This document shows, in pieces, positions 6,043-13,009 of a stretch of DNA of 14,626 nt (position 1 is its first letter; every line of letters begins with the position of its first letter). Origin of the DNA: an uncultured Bacteroidales bacterium (GTDB taxonomy: Bacteria; Bacteroidota; Bacteroidia; Bacteroidales; UBA932); the NCBI GenBank assembly GCA_946405485.1, contig CAMJHJ010000032.1:1-14626 (forward strand). Direction: 5' to 3'. Position numbers and translations under genes: made by a program. Below the pieces are notes generated by a model, which saw only the letters and a list, made by a program, of their open reading frames with translations, was not told where the DNA came from and made no database searches.

Positions 6043-7103
6043 TCTGCGTTCTCTTTTTGCTGGGACGCCCGCTGTACCTTGGCTGCCTGCTTCTTCCATT
6101 TTTCACGGGCCAGCTGCTGCATGTCCACGACTGCATCCCTCTCGTCCACGATCTCGTCACCGAGGATGGTCTCGATCACATCTTCCATCGTAAGGATGCC
6201 CTGGAATGAACCGTATTCGTTGATGATGATGGCAATCTGCTCTTTTTTCTCCAGCATGCCGTTCCAGACATCTACGATGGGTGTTTCCTCGGGGAAACTC
6301 TCCACCTCGCGGCGGATGTCCCGCAGGCGGGCGTCGAAACGGTCCTCAGCCATCAGCTGCAGCGCATCTACGCGCAGGATGTATCCTGTGATGTATTCAT
6401 CGTTGTCGGCATAGACCGGAATGCGGCTGTGGTGGTAGAATCGACGGTCCTTGTAGAAGGCCTTGATCGTCATCGACTCGGGGGCGATGGCTGCCACGAC
6501 GCGCGGGGTCATGGCGTCGCAGGCCGTGACTTCATCGATGTTGATCAGGTTCTGGATGATCTCATTCTCATCTTCGTCCAGTTCGCCGGACTCTTCCGCG
6601 ACATCGGCCATGGCGCCCACTTCTTCACGGGAGATGGCGGTCTCGGAGGCCTTGGGTGTGATCCATTTTTGGATTTTTTCCACACACCAGACAATGGGGA
6701 AGAGCACGATGATCAACAGCCGGATCGCCTTGGCGGCAAAGCCCATCAGGGATTTCCAGTGACTGGTGCCGATGGTCTTGGGGATGATCTCGGAGAAGAT
6801 CAGGATCAGCAGGGTCATCAAAGCGCTGACCAGGCCGAACCATTGCGAACCGAAGACCAGGGTCGCCTGCTTACCGACTCCCGCCGCACCGATGGTGTTG
6901 GCGATGGTGTTGAGCGCCAGGATGGCTGCGATCGGGCGGGACGAATCCAGCTTATACTGCTTCATCAACTTGGCGGGCTTGTAGCCCTCATCCTCCCGCA
7001 TGGTGATGTAGGAGATCGGGGTGCTCATCAGGGTCGCCTCTAAAATCGAGCAGAGGAAGGAGATGAGCAGCGCGCCCAGCAGGTAGATGATCAGAAGTGC
7101 CAT
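6039..7103 (-). CDS. CNNM (DUF21) membrane protein with CBS pair
   Basis: This 354-residue inner-membrane protein belongs to the CNNM/CorC (hemolysin-like) group, linked to magnesium and divalent-cation export. The DUF21 domain (about 1-150) has four likely membrane segments (about 2-20, 57-77, 85-107, 124-142) and the family motif SEIIPKTIG (104-112). An acidic linker (EESGELDEDENE) precedes the CBS pair (about 190-320), which shows DAMTPR (196-201), SRIPVYADNDEYITGY (226-241) and NEYGSFQGILTMEDVIE (295-311). CBS pairs of this group sense adenine nucleotides. The C-terminus ends in a basic, Gln/Lys-rich tail of about 35 residues, and the CorC_HlyC domain found in many relatives is absent. 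The gene lies 18 bp behind the HAD gene, with a possible own promoter in the gap, and overlaps the coiled-coil gene by 4 bp. Confidence 0.88.
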   Translation of the reverse strand: MALLIIYLLGALLISFLCSILEATLMSTPISYITMREDEGYKPAKLMKQYKLDSSRPIAAILALNTIANTIGAAGVGKQATLVFGSQWFGLVSALMTLLILIFSEIIPKTIGTSHWKSLMGFAAKAIRLLIIVLFPIVWCVEKIQKWITPKASETAISREEVGAMADVAEESGELDEDENEIIQNLINIDEVTACDAMTPRVVAAIAPESMTIKAFYKDRRFYHHSRIPVYADNDEYITGYILRVDALQLMAEDRFDARLRDIRREVESFPEETPIVDVWNGMLEKKEQIAIIINEYGSFQGILTMEDVIETILGDEIVDERDAVVDMQQLAREKWKKQAAKVQRASQQKENAE

Positions 7104-7112
7104 ATCAGGCTA

Positions 7113-7120
7113 CAAATATA
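7113..7120 (-). promoter_or_regulatory. possible internal promoter (-7 box) of the CNNM operon
   Basis: TATATTTG on the minus strand matches TAnnTTTG fully and sits in the 18-bp gap between the HAD and CNNM genes, 9 bases before the CNNM ATG. No TTTG is found at the proper -33 distance, so it may be weak or accidental. If used, the mRNA would be almost leaderless. Confidence 0.35.
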
Positions 7121-7121
7121 A

Positions 7122-7769
7122 TTATTTGATGGGAATAAGTATATTCTCCATCTCAGCCGCATCCGAGAATTTGAAGCGCGCCGGGATGTCTTGCCAGCCG
7201 CGTCCCTTCCAGTCAGCGAGGGCGAAGTCGCAGCCGGCGTCCCTTGCGCAGGCCCAGTCGTGGTCGGTGTCTCCGAAAAAGACCGTTTCCTGGGGGAGGA
7301 TACGGACTCCCGCGCTCCCGGAAGCCATTTCGATACATCTCAGCAGCGGTTCCGGATGCGGTTTGTGGTGCGGGGTATCCTCGGCGCAGACAATATGGCC
7401 CAGATAGGGCACCATTTCGTGCAGGTATTTGTCGTATTCGAATTCGAAATGGCTGCGGGAAGTCACGACACCGGTCTCAATGCCGGTTTCCTTAATCCTT
7501 TTCAGCGCATCCAGCACACCCGGGAAGGGGGAGATGTGATGCGAAAGGGCGATGAAGTTTTCTTCCCACCGGTCGCCGAAAGTCTTCGCGTCTTCATAGC
7601 CATAGAGTCCCGCCACCTTGTTGCTCGGGATGCCGAAGGCCTTGTAGGCCTCTTCGTAGGGGATATCCCATCCGAGAAGCTCCCGGACGGTGACCACGAG
7701 GGACTCTACACCGGTCCTTTCCGTGTCGATCAAGGTCCCGTCTATGTCGAAAACGGCGAGTTTATACAT
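7122..7769 (-). CDS. HAD-family phosphatase (Gph/PGMB-like)
   Basis: This 215-residue protein is a haloacid dehalogenase-type phosphohydrolase, probably cytoplasmic, acting on a small phosphorylated metabolite. Motif I is FDIDGTLIDT (nucleophile Asp8, acid/base Asp10), motif II is VVTSRS (Thr103 or Ser104), motif III contains Lys136 in HHKPHPEPL, and motif IV is FFGDTDHD (Asp167, Asp171). A helical cap is inserted between motifs I and II (about 15-85), the C1 type found in phosphoglycolate phosphatase and beta-phosphoglucomutase. The KPHPEPL element matches the Gph/PpaX-type KP-x-P pattern. I chose ATG at 7769 because the motif-I strand starts directly there; an upstream ATG (7802) would add eleven residues and lies above the promoter. 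The substrate is not determined. Confidence 0.88.
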   Translation of the reverse strand: MYKLAVFDIDGTLIDTERTGVESLVVTVRELLGWDIPYEEAYKAFGIPSNKVAGLYGYEDAKTFGDRWEENFIALSHHISPFPGVLDALKRIKETGIETGVVTSRSHFEFEYDKYLHEMVPYLGHIVCAEDTPHHKPHPEPLLRCIEMASGSAGVRILPQETVFFGDTDHDWACARDAGCDFALADWKGRGWQDIPARFKFSDAAEMENILIPIK

Positions 7770-7776
7770 GACGGAC

Positions 7777-7784
7777 CAAAGATA
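7777..7784 (-). promoter_or_regulatory. -7 box of the HAD gene
   Basis: TATCTTTG on the minus strand, a full match to TAnnTTTG, 7 bases before the ATG at 7769. The -33 region is a T-run (complement of 7801-7807) rather than a clean TTTG at 19 bp. A leaderless transcript is predicted. Confidence 0.5.
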
Positions 7785-7872
7785 ATTGAAAAATAATCGC
7801 AAAAAAAGTTTGCTGCCTAAGAGTTTGGCACGGAGATTGAAAATGAATCAAGTGAACATTTTTTCATAAGAA

Positions 7873-7908
7873 TAGTTTTTAGGTTAATGAGATTAGTTTT
7901 TGGTTAAT
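7873..7908. repeat. short direct repeat, two copies
   Basis: TAGTTTTTAGGTTAAT (7873-7888) and TAGTTTTTGGTTAAT (7894-7908) differ by one base insertion and are 5 bases apart. They lie in the AT-rich gap between the HAD gene and the terminator hairpin. Meaning unknown; a local duplication is the simplest reading. Confidence 0.4.
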
Positions 7909-7930
7909 TAGTGTTAGATTGGTAAAGATT

Positions 7931-7962
7931 AGCCCCGATGTGATATCGGGGCTTTTCTTTTT
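7931..7962 (+). terminator. rho-independent terminator hairpin, T-run on plus strand
   Basis: AGCCCCGAT (7931-7939) and ATCGGGGCT (7945-7953) form a perfect 9-bp stem with a 5-base loop, followed by TTTTCTTTTT on the plus strand. On the minus strand it would act behind the tRNA gene, but there the tail (AATCTTTACC) is poor in T. It is best suited to a plus-strand transcript, yet no plus-strand gene lies directly upstream. It may work in both directions. Confidence 0.7.
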
Positions 7963-7964
7963 CG

Positions 7965-8039
7965 TGGGACTAAGCAGATTCGAACTGCTGACCTCTTGCG
8001 TGTGAAGCAAGCGCTCTAAACCGACTGAGCTATAGTCCC
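7965..8039 (-). tRNA. tRNA-Val (anticodon CAC)
   Basis: The minus strand folds as a full cloverleaf of 75 bases: acceptor GGGACTA / TAGTCCC with discriminator A, D arm GCTC / GAGC, anticodon arm CTTGC / GCAAG around loop TTCACAC, a 5-base variable loop, and T arm AGCAG / CTGCT around TTCGAAT. The anticodon, at 8004-8002, is CAC and reads GTG (Val). The 3' CCA is not encoded (ACGA follows). It has its own strong promoter upstream and a terminator hairpin downstream. Confidence 0.93.
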
Positions 8040-8050
8040 GATTGGGAGTG

Positions 8051-8081
8051 CAAAGATAGCAAGAAAAGTGAAAGGTACAAA
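8051..8081 (-). promoter_or_regulatory. Bacteroidota-type promoter of tRNA-Val
   Basis: On the minus strand, TTTG (8081-8078), a 19-bp spacer and TATCTTTG (8058-8051) match the consensus in full. Transcription would begin about 6 bases upstream of the mature 5' end at 8039. It is the cleanest promoter in the window, as expected for a stable RNA. Confidence 0.8.
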
Positions 8082-8104
8082 CGCCGCGGGGGAAAAAGAT
8101 GAAA

Positions 8105-10696
8105 TTATTTCCGGCGTACCCCACGGACCGGGTCGGCGGCGAGGGGGTCGTCCGGCCAGGCGTGCTTGGGATAGCGGCGGCGCAATTCTTTCCGCACTTC
8201 GAAGTAGGTGTCCTTCCAGAAACTGGCCAGGTCGGTGGTGAGCTGGACCGGCTTGTAACCCGGGGACAGGAGCTCCATCAGGACGGGGCGACGCCCGTCG
8301 TCGACGCGCGGGGTATCCACGAGGCCGAAACATTCCTGGAGCCGGACGCGAAGGACGGGGAGTTCAGCGCCCTGGCGGTAGTCCACGGCGATGCGGCTGC
8401 CGGTGGGGACCGTGATATGGGAGGGGGCGATACGCTCGACAGCGCGTTGCTGTTCGTAGGACAGGAGGCTCCGGAGGGCGGCGCAAAGGTCGATCCGTCG
8501 CAGTTCCGCGGCGGTTGTCGCAGTTCCCGCATATAGCGGGAGCCACTCTCCTGCGCGCTCCAAGACGGCGTCCGTGTCCAGGTCAGGCAGTCCGAGCTCC
8601 GGATGCCAGGCTGCGACCGTCGCGACGCGGCGCTGCTCCCGGGCGACTTCCTCCGACCAGTCGAACATCGAGCGTCCTTCCTTTCGTGCTGTTTCACACA
8701 GTACCTTCACGGCTTCCTCGCGGCTTTCAGACCCAAGCGGCCGGGAACGGACGAGCAGCATGCCGATCCGTTCTTCCCGGCTGGCGATCAGCGCGCCCCG
8801 TTTGCTGTCCCAGGCGATACGGTCGCGTGTCGTAGCCAGGGCAGGTAGGATGTCGGGTGAAAGCGGGGCAGCCAGGTAGATGCGTCCCGGCTGCCCGGGA
8901 CGGACATTGACATCGGCTGCCGCCAGCCACTCATAGGCACCCAGGGCATCGGCGCCGTCCAAAGCGGCCCGGTCGCCGGATGATAGGGCATATTGCCCAT
9001 ATGATCCTTCGAGTGAATGCGCGATGCGTTCGGGATATGCCGCGGCGACCAGGATGCCGACGGCGAAAGGATCCGCTTCGGAGTCGTCTGCGTCCACCCT
9101 CGCCAGGTGGCGGTATTGTTCCGACAGGCGGGTCAGACGCCCCCAGCTGCCTTTTGAGGCTTTCCGCCTGCGGGCCTCCCGCAATGCTGCAATCCGAAGG
9201 CAGAGGTCGGCGCTGACTCCTTCTGCGGCGAGGGGGTCCTTTTCTTCCAGGAGGGCAGCGATGTCGCAGGCCAGAGCCTTATGCGCGGCGTCGGAGGCTT
9301 GTACGAGCATGTGCGCGATACGCGGATGGCAAGGGAATGCGGCCATCTTCCGGCCTACGGGCGTCAGGGCCCCGTCTTCTGTCAACGCGCCCAGCATTGT
9401 CAGCAGTCGGACCGCAGCGTTGACAGATGAAGCCGGTGGAGGTGTCAGCCAGGGCAAGTCTTCCACCGGGGCGGCACCCCACGCCGCAATGTCCAGGACG
9501 ACGGAAGTGAGGTCCGCTTCCAGGATCTCCGGCCTCCGATGCGCTGCCATCCGGGTCTCGGTCGCAGCCGACCAGAGCCGGTAGCAGACGCCCGGTGCGA
9601 CGCGTCCGGCACGTCCGGTGCGCTGGGTGGCCATGTCCAGGCTGATACGCACGGTCTTCAGCCCGCTCAGACCGTTGCGGGGGTCATATTCCATTTTCCG
9701 GCACAGGCCTGAATCCACGACGGCGCGTACGCCTTCAATCGTCAGCGAGGTTTCGGCGATCGGAGTGGCGAGAACGACTTTCCGGCTGCCGGCCGGACTG
9801 GGTGCGATGGCTTCTTGCTGCTCTTTCTGGGGCAGCAGGCCATACAAGGGATAGATATGTGTGGGGAAGAGCGCGTCGCCCAGAAGTTCCACGCAGCGGC
9901 GGATCTCCGCTTCTCCGGGCAGGAAGGCCAGAATGTCTCCTTCGGTCTCCCGGTGCGCCTGGCGGATGACATGGGAGACGGCCTCCGCGGCATTGCGCTC
10001 ATCCGCCTCGACATCGGCGCGCAAGACCTTGACGGGGAACATCTTGCCTTCTCCTTCGACCAGGGGCAGGTCCAGTGTTTCGCAAAGCGGCCGGGCATCC
10101 AGCGTCGCTGACATGATGACCAGTTTCAGGTCAGGGCGCACGAGACGCCGGGCTTCCCGGACCAGCGCGAGGGTTGTGTCGGAGGTAAGGCTTCGCTCGT
10201 GGAATTCATCGAAAACCACCATTCCAATCCCTTCCAGCGTCGGGTCTTCGATCAGCATGCGCGTAAGGATGCCTTCGGTCAGGACCTCGATGCGGGTCGC
10301 GGCCGAGACGCGGGTCTCCAGGCGCATCCGATATCCAATGAGACCGCCGACGGGCGTGCCGGAAAGTTGAGCGAGCCGCAGGGCGATCTGGCGGGCGGCG
10401 AGGCGCCGCGGCTCCAGCATGAGGATCTTTCCGGGCGCAGACGGGGCGCCGTTCCGGGGCCCGGAATGAACCCTTGCGGGGAAGGGCCCCGAAACGGCAT
10501 CTCCGTCTGCGCCCGTGTACGGACCTGCATCCAGCCCTGCGAGCATCGTCAGAGGCAGCAGGGTCGATTTGCCGGAACCGGGCGGAGCCGTGACGACGGC
10601 GCCGCCCCGGGCCCGTAAGGCACGGTTCAGTTCTTCCGCGATGCGGGCGGCCGGCAGCTGCAGCGCCGTGCTGTCTGTGACGTAAGAAAAATGCAT
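8105..10696 (-). CDS. hrpB: ATP-dependent helicase HrpB with an extra loop
   Basis: This 863-residue protein is a DEAH/RHA-type helicase of the HrpB family, thought to unwind RNA; its cellular role in bacteria is poorly known. Motif I is APPGSGKST (37-45), motif II DEFH (163-166), motif III SAT (196-198), and motif VI QRTGRAGR (358-365). A helicase-associated domain follows (about 425-545), and the C-terminus has the HrpB-specific end with YPKHAWPDDP. The unusual part is residues about 58-88: relatives run directly from motif I through a short loop into GKILMLEPRR (motif Ia, here 89-98), whereas this protein carries about 30 extra Gly/Ala/Pro/Ser/Arg residues encoded by a perfect-looking palindromic DNA element (10433-10514). 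The reading frame is kept and all motifs are intact, so the enzyme may still work. It is divergent from the flavodiiron gene with 82 bp between. Confidence 0.93.
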   Translation of the reverse strand: MHFSYVTDSTALQLPAARIAEELNRALRARGGAVVTAPPGSGKSTLLPLTMLAGLDAGPYTGADGDAVSGPFPARVHSGPRNGAPSAPGKILMLEPRRLAARQIALRLAQLSGTPVGGLIGYRMRLETRVSAATRIEVLTEGILTRMLIEDPTLEGIGMVVFDEFHERSLTSDTTLALVREARRLVRPDLKLVIMSATLDARPLCETLDLPLVEGEGKMFPVKVLRADVEADERNAAEAVSHVIRQAHRETEGDILAFLPGEAEIRRCVELLGDALFPTHIYPLYGLLPQKEQQEAIAPSPAGSRKVVLATPIAETSLTIEGVRAVVDSGLCRKMEYDPRNGLSGLKTVRISLDMATQRTGRAGRVAPGVCYRLWSAATETRMAAHRRPEILEADLTSVVLDIAAWGAAPVEDLPWLTPPPASSVNAAVRLLTMLGALTEDGALTPVGRKMAAFPCHPRIAHMLVQASDAAHKALACDIAALLEEKDPLAAEGVSADLCLRIAALREARRRKASKGSWGRLTRLSEQYRHLARVDADDSEADPFAVGILVAAAYPERIAHSLEGSYGQYALSSGDRAALDGADALGAYEWLAAADVNVRPGQPGRIYLAAPLSPDILPALATTRDRIAWDSKRGALIASREERIGMLLVRSRPLGSESREEAVKVLCETARKEGRSMFDWSEEVAREQRRVATVAAWHPELGLPDLDTDAVLERAGEWLPLYAGTATTAAELRRIDLCAALRSLLSYEQQRAVERIAPSHITVPTGSRIAVDYRQGAELPVLRVRLQECFGLVDTPRVDDGRRPVLMELLSPGYKPVQLTTDLASFWKDTYFEVRKELRRRYPKHAWPDDPLAADPVRGVRRK
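10433..10514. repeat. palindromic element inserted in frame in hrpB
   Basis: The arms 10433-10462 and 10484-10514 are inverted repeats: the outer 12 bases (GGGCGCAGACGG) pair perfectly, then a 3/4-base internal mismatch, then 14 of 15 bases (core GCCGTT-y-CGGGGCCC) around a 21-base centre. Outer 82 bp equals 27 codons plus one base, covering hrpB residues 62-88. The stretch lies exactly where HrpB relatives have a short loop between motifs I and Ia. This resembles the Rickettsia palindromic elements that insert in frame into genes, but the sequence itself is not one I recognise. Confidence 0.75.
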
Positions 10697-10704
10697 TCCG
10701 AATG

Positions 10705-10712
10705 CGAATATA
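10705..10712 (-). promoter_or_regulatory. possible -7 box of hrpB
   Basis: TATATTCG on the minus strand matches five of the six fixed positions of TAnnTTTG, 8 bases before the hrpB ATG. No good -33 box is seen. Leaderless transcription would follow if it is used. Confidence 0.3.
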
Positions 10713-10748
10713 GCAATAATCCGGGAAGCGATTGTGCGGATTTCTTCT

Positions 10749-10756
10749 TATCTTTG
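10749..10756 (+). promoter_or_regulatory. -7 box of the flavodiiron gene
   Basis: TATCTTTG is a full match to TAnnTTTG. A TTG at 10732-10734 is only 14 bp upstream, so the -33 element is doubtful. The start of transcription would be near 10761, giving an 18-base leader. Confidence 0.5.
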
Positions 10757-10778
10757 TATGTAATAAAACGCAGCCGAA

Positions 10779-11963
10779 ATGGTCAAGTCCCTGAACGAAT
10801 CCGTCAAGTATATCGGCGTCGACGATCTCGACCTCGATCTTTTTGAAAGCCAGTATGTCGTACCCGAAGGCATGGCTTATAATTCCTATCTGATCCTGGA
10901 TGAAAAGACCGCCATCCTGGACACCGTGGACGCCCGCAAGGGTGAGGCCTGGAAAGTCCGCCTTACGGAAGCGCTGGACGCCCGTAAGCCCGATTATCTG
11001 GTCGTCCATCATATGGAGCCCGACCATTCTTCCCTGATCGCCTGGGCCCTCCAGACCTTCCCTGGCCTGACCCTGGTCGCCAGCGCAAAGGCGCTTCAGA
11101 TGCTTCCCCAGTTCTTTGAGGATTTCGACTTCAGCGGGCGCACGATGGCGGTGAAGGAAGGGGATGTCTTGTCCCTGGGCAAACACAGCCTGCAGTTCAT
11201 TGGCGCTCCGATGATCCACTGGCCCGAGGTTGTTATGACTTTCGACGCCGCGGATGGCGCACTCTATAGCGCGGATGCGTTCGGCAAGTTCGGCGCTCTG
11301 TCGAAATGTGGTTTCTACGGCCGCGATGATGATGACTGGGCCTGCGAGGCGCGGCGCTATTATTTCAATATCGTGGGCAAATACGGCGTTCCGGTCCAAA
11401 CCCTCTTGAAGAAGGTGGCGGCCCTTCCTGTGAAGACCATCCGGCCTTTGCATGGCCCCATCCTGGAGGTCAATCTGGAGCAATATGTGAAACTTTACGA
11501 CACCTGGAGCAAATACGAGCCTGAAAGCGAAGGCATTTTCATCGCCTGCGCATCCATCCATGGGGGTACCCTCGAAGCGGCGCAGAAACTTGCGGTGATC
11601 CTTCGCGAAAAAGGCGCTCCGAAAGTGGTGGTCAGCGACCTGTGCCGTTCCGATATCGCTGAGAATGTGGAGGATGCCTTCCGTTATCCGACGATGGTCG
11701 CGGCAGCCGCTTCCTACGACGCCGGCCTGTTCACCCCGATGCACGACTTCCTGCACCGGCTGCAAATGAAGGGTTATTCCAAGCGCCGTGTCGCACTGGT
11801 CGAAAACGGCTCATGGGCGCCGTCCGCGGCCCGCGTGATGCGTGAAATGCTGGGTGCCATGAAAGATGTGACGGTCCTTGATCCGGCCGTGACGATCCGC
11901 AGCCGCCTCAAGGCTTCAGATATCCCGGCGCTCGAAGCGCTGGCGGACGCCCTGCTGGGCTGA
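10779..11963 (+). CDS. fprA: FprA-type A flavoprotein (flavodiiron protein)
   Basis: This 394-residue protein is a class A flavodiiron protein: a cytoplasmic enzyme that reduces oxygen to water (and in some relatives nitric oxide to nitrous oxide) and so protects anaerobes. The N-terminal metallo-beta-lactamase-like domain (1-250) keeps all expected diiron ligands: His78, Glu80, Asp82 and His83 in HHMEPDH, His147 in MIHWPE, Asp166 in SADAFG and His225 in PLHGPI. The flavodoxin domain (about 252-394) begins IFIACASIHGGTLEAAQKLA, a P-loop for FMN in which the usual Y-G-N-T is IHGGT. No rubredoxin or flavin-reductase domain is fused, so electrons must come from a separate partner. Its stop is 2 bp from that of the convergent esterase. 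Which of oxygen or NO it prefers is unknown. Confidence 0.95.
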   Translation: MVKSLNESVKYIGVDDLDLDLFESQYVVPEGMAYNSYLILDEKTAILDTVDARKGEAWKVRLTEALDARKPDYLVVHHMEPDHSSLIAWALQTFPGLTLVASAKALQMLPQFFEDFDFSGRTMAVKEGDVLSLGKHSLQFIGAPMIHWPEVVMTFDAADGALYSADAFGKFGALSKCGFYGRDDDDWACEARRYYFNIVGKYGVPVQTLLKKVAALPVKTIRPLHGPILEVNLEQYVKLYDTWSKYEPESEGIFIACASIHGGTLEAAQKLAVILREKGAPKVVVSDLCRSDIAENVEDAFRYPTMVAAAASYDAGLFTPMHDFLHRLQMKGYSKRRVALVENGSWAPSAARVMREMLGAMKDVTVLDPAVTIRSRLKASDIPALEALADALLG

Positions 11964-11965
11964 TC

Positions 11966-12997
11966 TTATTTATAGAGGTCTCCGAGCGAGAAATTCTTCC
12001 AGACCGGCATCGCGGGATCGTCGACCGTAGCGTCGAGGACGACCGCCTGACCGTTGATCACACTCTGCTCCAGGAACTGTTTCTGCAACTCCCAGGTCGG
12101 AACGAAATTGGCTGCCATGTCGTGCGTGTGGCCGACATACCGATAGATCGAATAGGCGTATCCGTTCTTGGACAACACTTTCTCAACCAGCGACTTGCTG
12201 CCATACATCCCCCAGCGTCCGAAACCCATCTTGTCGTAGTTGACAATCTTGTCGTCGGTGCCGTGGAAGAGCAGCTGGGGCGGGGGAGCGACGGTATATA
12301 CCGGCAGTCCGCTGTCCGACATGATGGCGCCGGCGAAGGACATCACGCCCCGGAAACGGAAACCGTCCGGCAGCAGGGCCGTACGCTCCGTGGGACTGCA
12401 GGTCTCCAGTGCGCAGGATAGTGAAATCATCGCGCCGGCCGAACTGCCGGAGATCACCAGGTTGTCGGTGTCGACGCCCAGTTCGTCGCCATGCTTCGAA
12501 AGGAAGGCGATGGCAGAGAATACATCCTCCACGCCGATGTCCACTGCACGCTTGGTATACTGTGCGCTTCCGATCAGGTGAAAGAGGTCGAAACGCATCT
12601 CCACGCCCTTCAGACCCAGGCGGTAGTCTACGGACACCACGCCGTATCCATTCTCCGTCAGGATCTTGAACCAGGGATTGTGGGAAGGGTCGTCGCGACG
12701 GCCGCTGATGAACCCGCCTCCGAAGACAAAGAGGATCGTGGGTTTCGGTTTGCCGTCCAGCGTTGTCTGCGAGCCCGCAACAGGCGGGTAGACATCCAGG
12801 AACAGGTCACAGGTGTCCCGGTGGGCAAACAGGTGCGTGGTCTTCGGCAGTACGATGGCCTTCACGCTGTCCGAGGGGGTCAGCAACTCAGTGATTTCCT
12901 CGGTCATGGAAGGCTTTGCTCCTTCCTGGTTTGTCTGGGCGAAAGCCGTCGCAGCCAGCATCAGGCAGGCAGCTATGCAGAGTACTCTTTTTTTCAT
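11966..12997 (-). CDS. secreted alpha/beta-hydrolase (esterase/lipase-like)
   Basis: This 343-residue protein has a clear Sec signal peptide (residues 1-20, cleavage after AFA) and so acts in the periplasm or outside. The fold is that of the carboxylesterase/BD-FAE-like group: an oxyanion segment FVFGGGFISG (91-100), the nucleophile elbow ISGSSAGAMIS (Ser186 in GSSAG), HGTDDKIV near residues 246-252 (Asp249 or Asp250 as acid) and GHTHDM (His290 or His292 as base). The oxyanion motif is GGGF rather than HGGG. Such enzymes often remove acyl groups from sugars in Bacteroidales, but no carbohydrate-active neighbour is seen, so the substrate is open. The ATG lies 12 bp behind the secA stop, and no Shine-Dalgarno or promoter is seen in the gap, so read-through from secA is likely. 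Confidence 0.88.
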   Translation of the reverse strand: MKKRVLCIAACLMLAATAFAQTNQEGAKPSMTEEITELLTPSDSVKAIVLPKTTHLFAHRDTCDLFLDVYPPVAGSQTTLDGKPKPTILFVFGGGFISGRRDDPSHNPWFKILTENGYGVVSVDYRLGLKGVEMRFDLFHLIGSAQYTKRAVDIGVEDVFSAIAFLSKHGDELGVDTDNLVISGSSAGAMISLSCALETCSPTERTALLPDGFRFRGVMSFAGAIMSDSGLPVYTVAPPPQLLFHGTDDKIVNYDKMGFGRWGMYGSKSLVEKVLSKNGYAYSIYRYVGHTHDMAANFVPTWELQKQFLEQSVINGQAVVLDATVDDPAMPVWKNFSLGDLYK

Positions 12998-13009
12998 TGG
13001 TTCCAGGGT

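Noticed and set aside
7879..8124. An 81-codon minus-strand frame
   Set aside because: It is the translation of the tRNA-Val gene and its flanks; the middle contains the familiar peptide produced by translating a tRNA.
10206..11765. A 519-codon minus-strand frame across hrpB and the flavodiiron gene
   Set aside because: It crosses the divergent promoter region and reads both real genes in wrong frames.
12768..12796. A weak inverted repeat in the esterase gene (GTCT and CCCGC with their complements), considered as a second palindromic insertion
   Set aside because: Only 4 and 5 bases pair and spacing differs between arms; the protein there shows no clear extra loop, so chance is enough.
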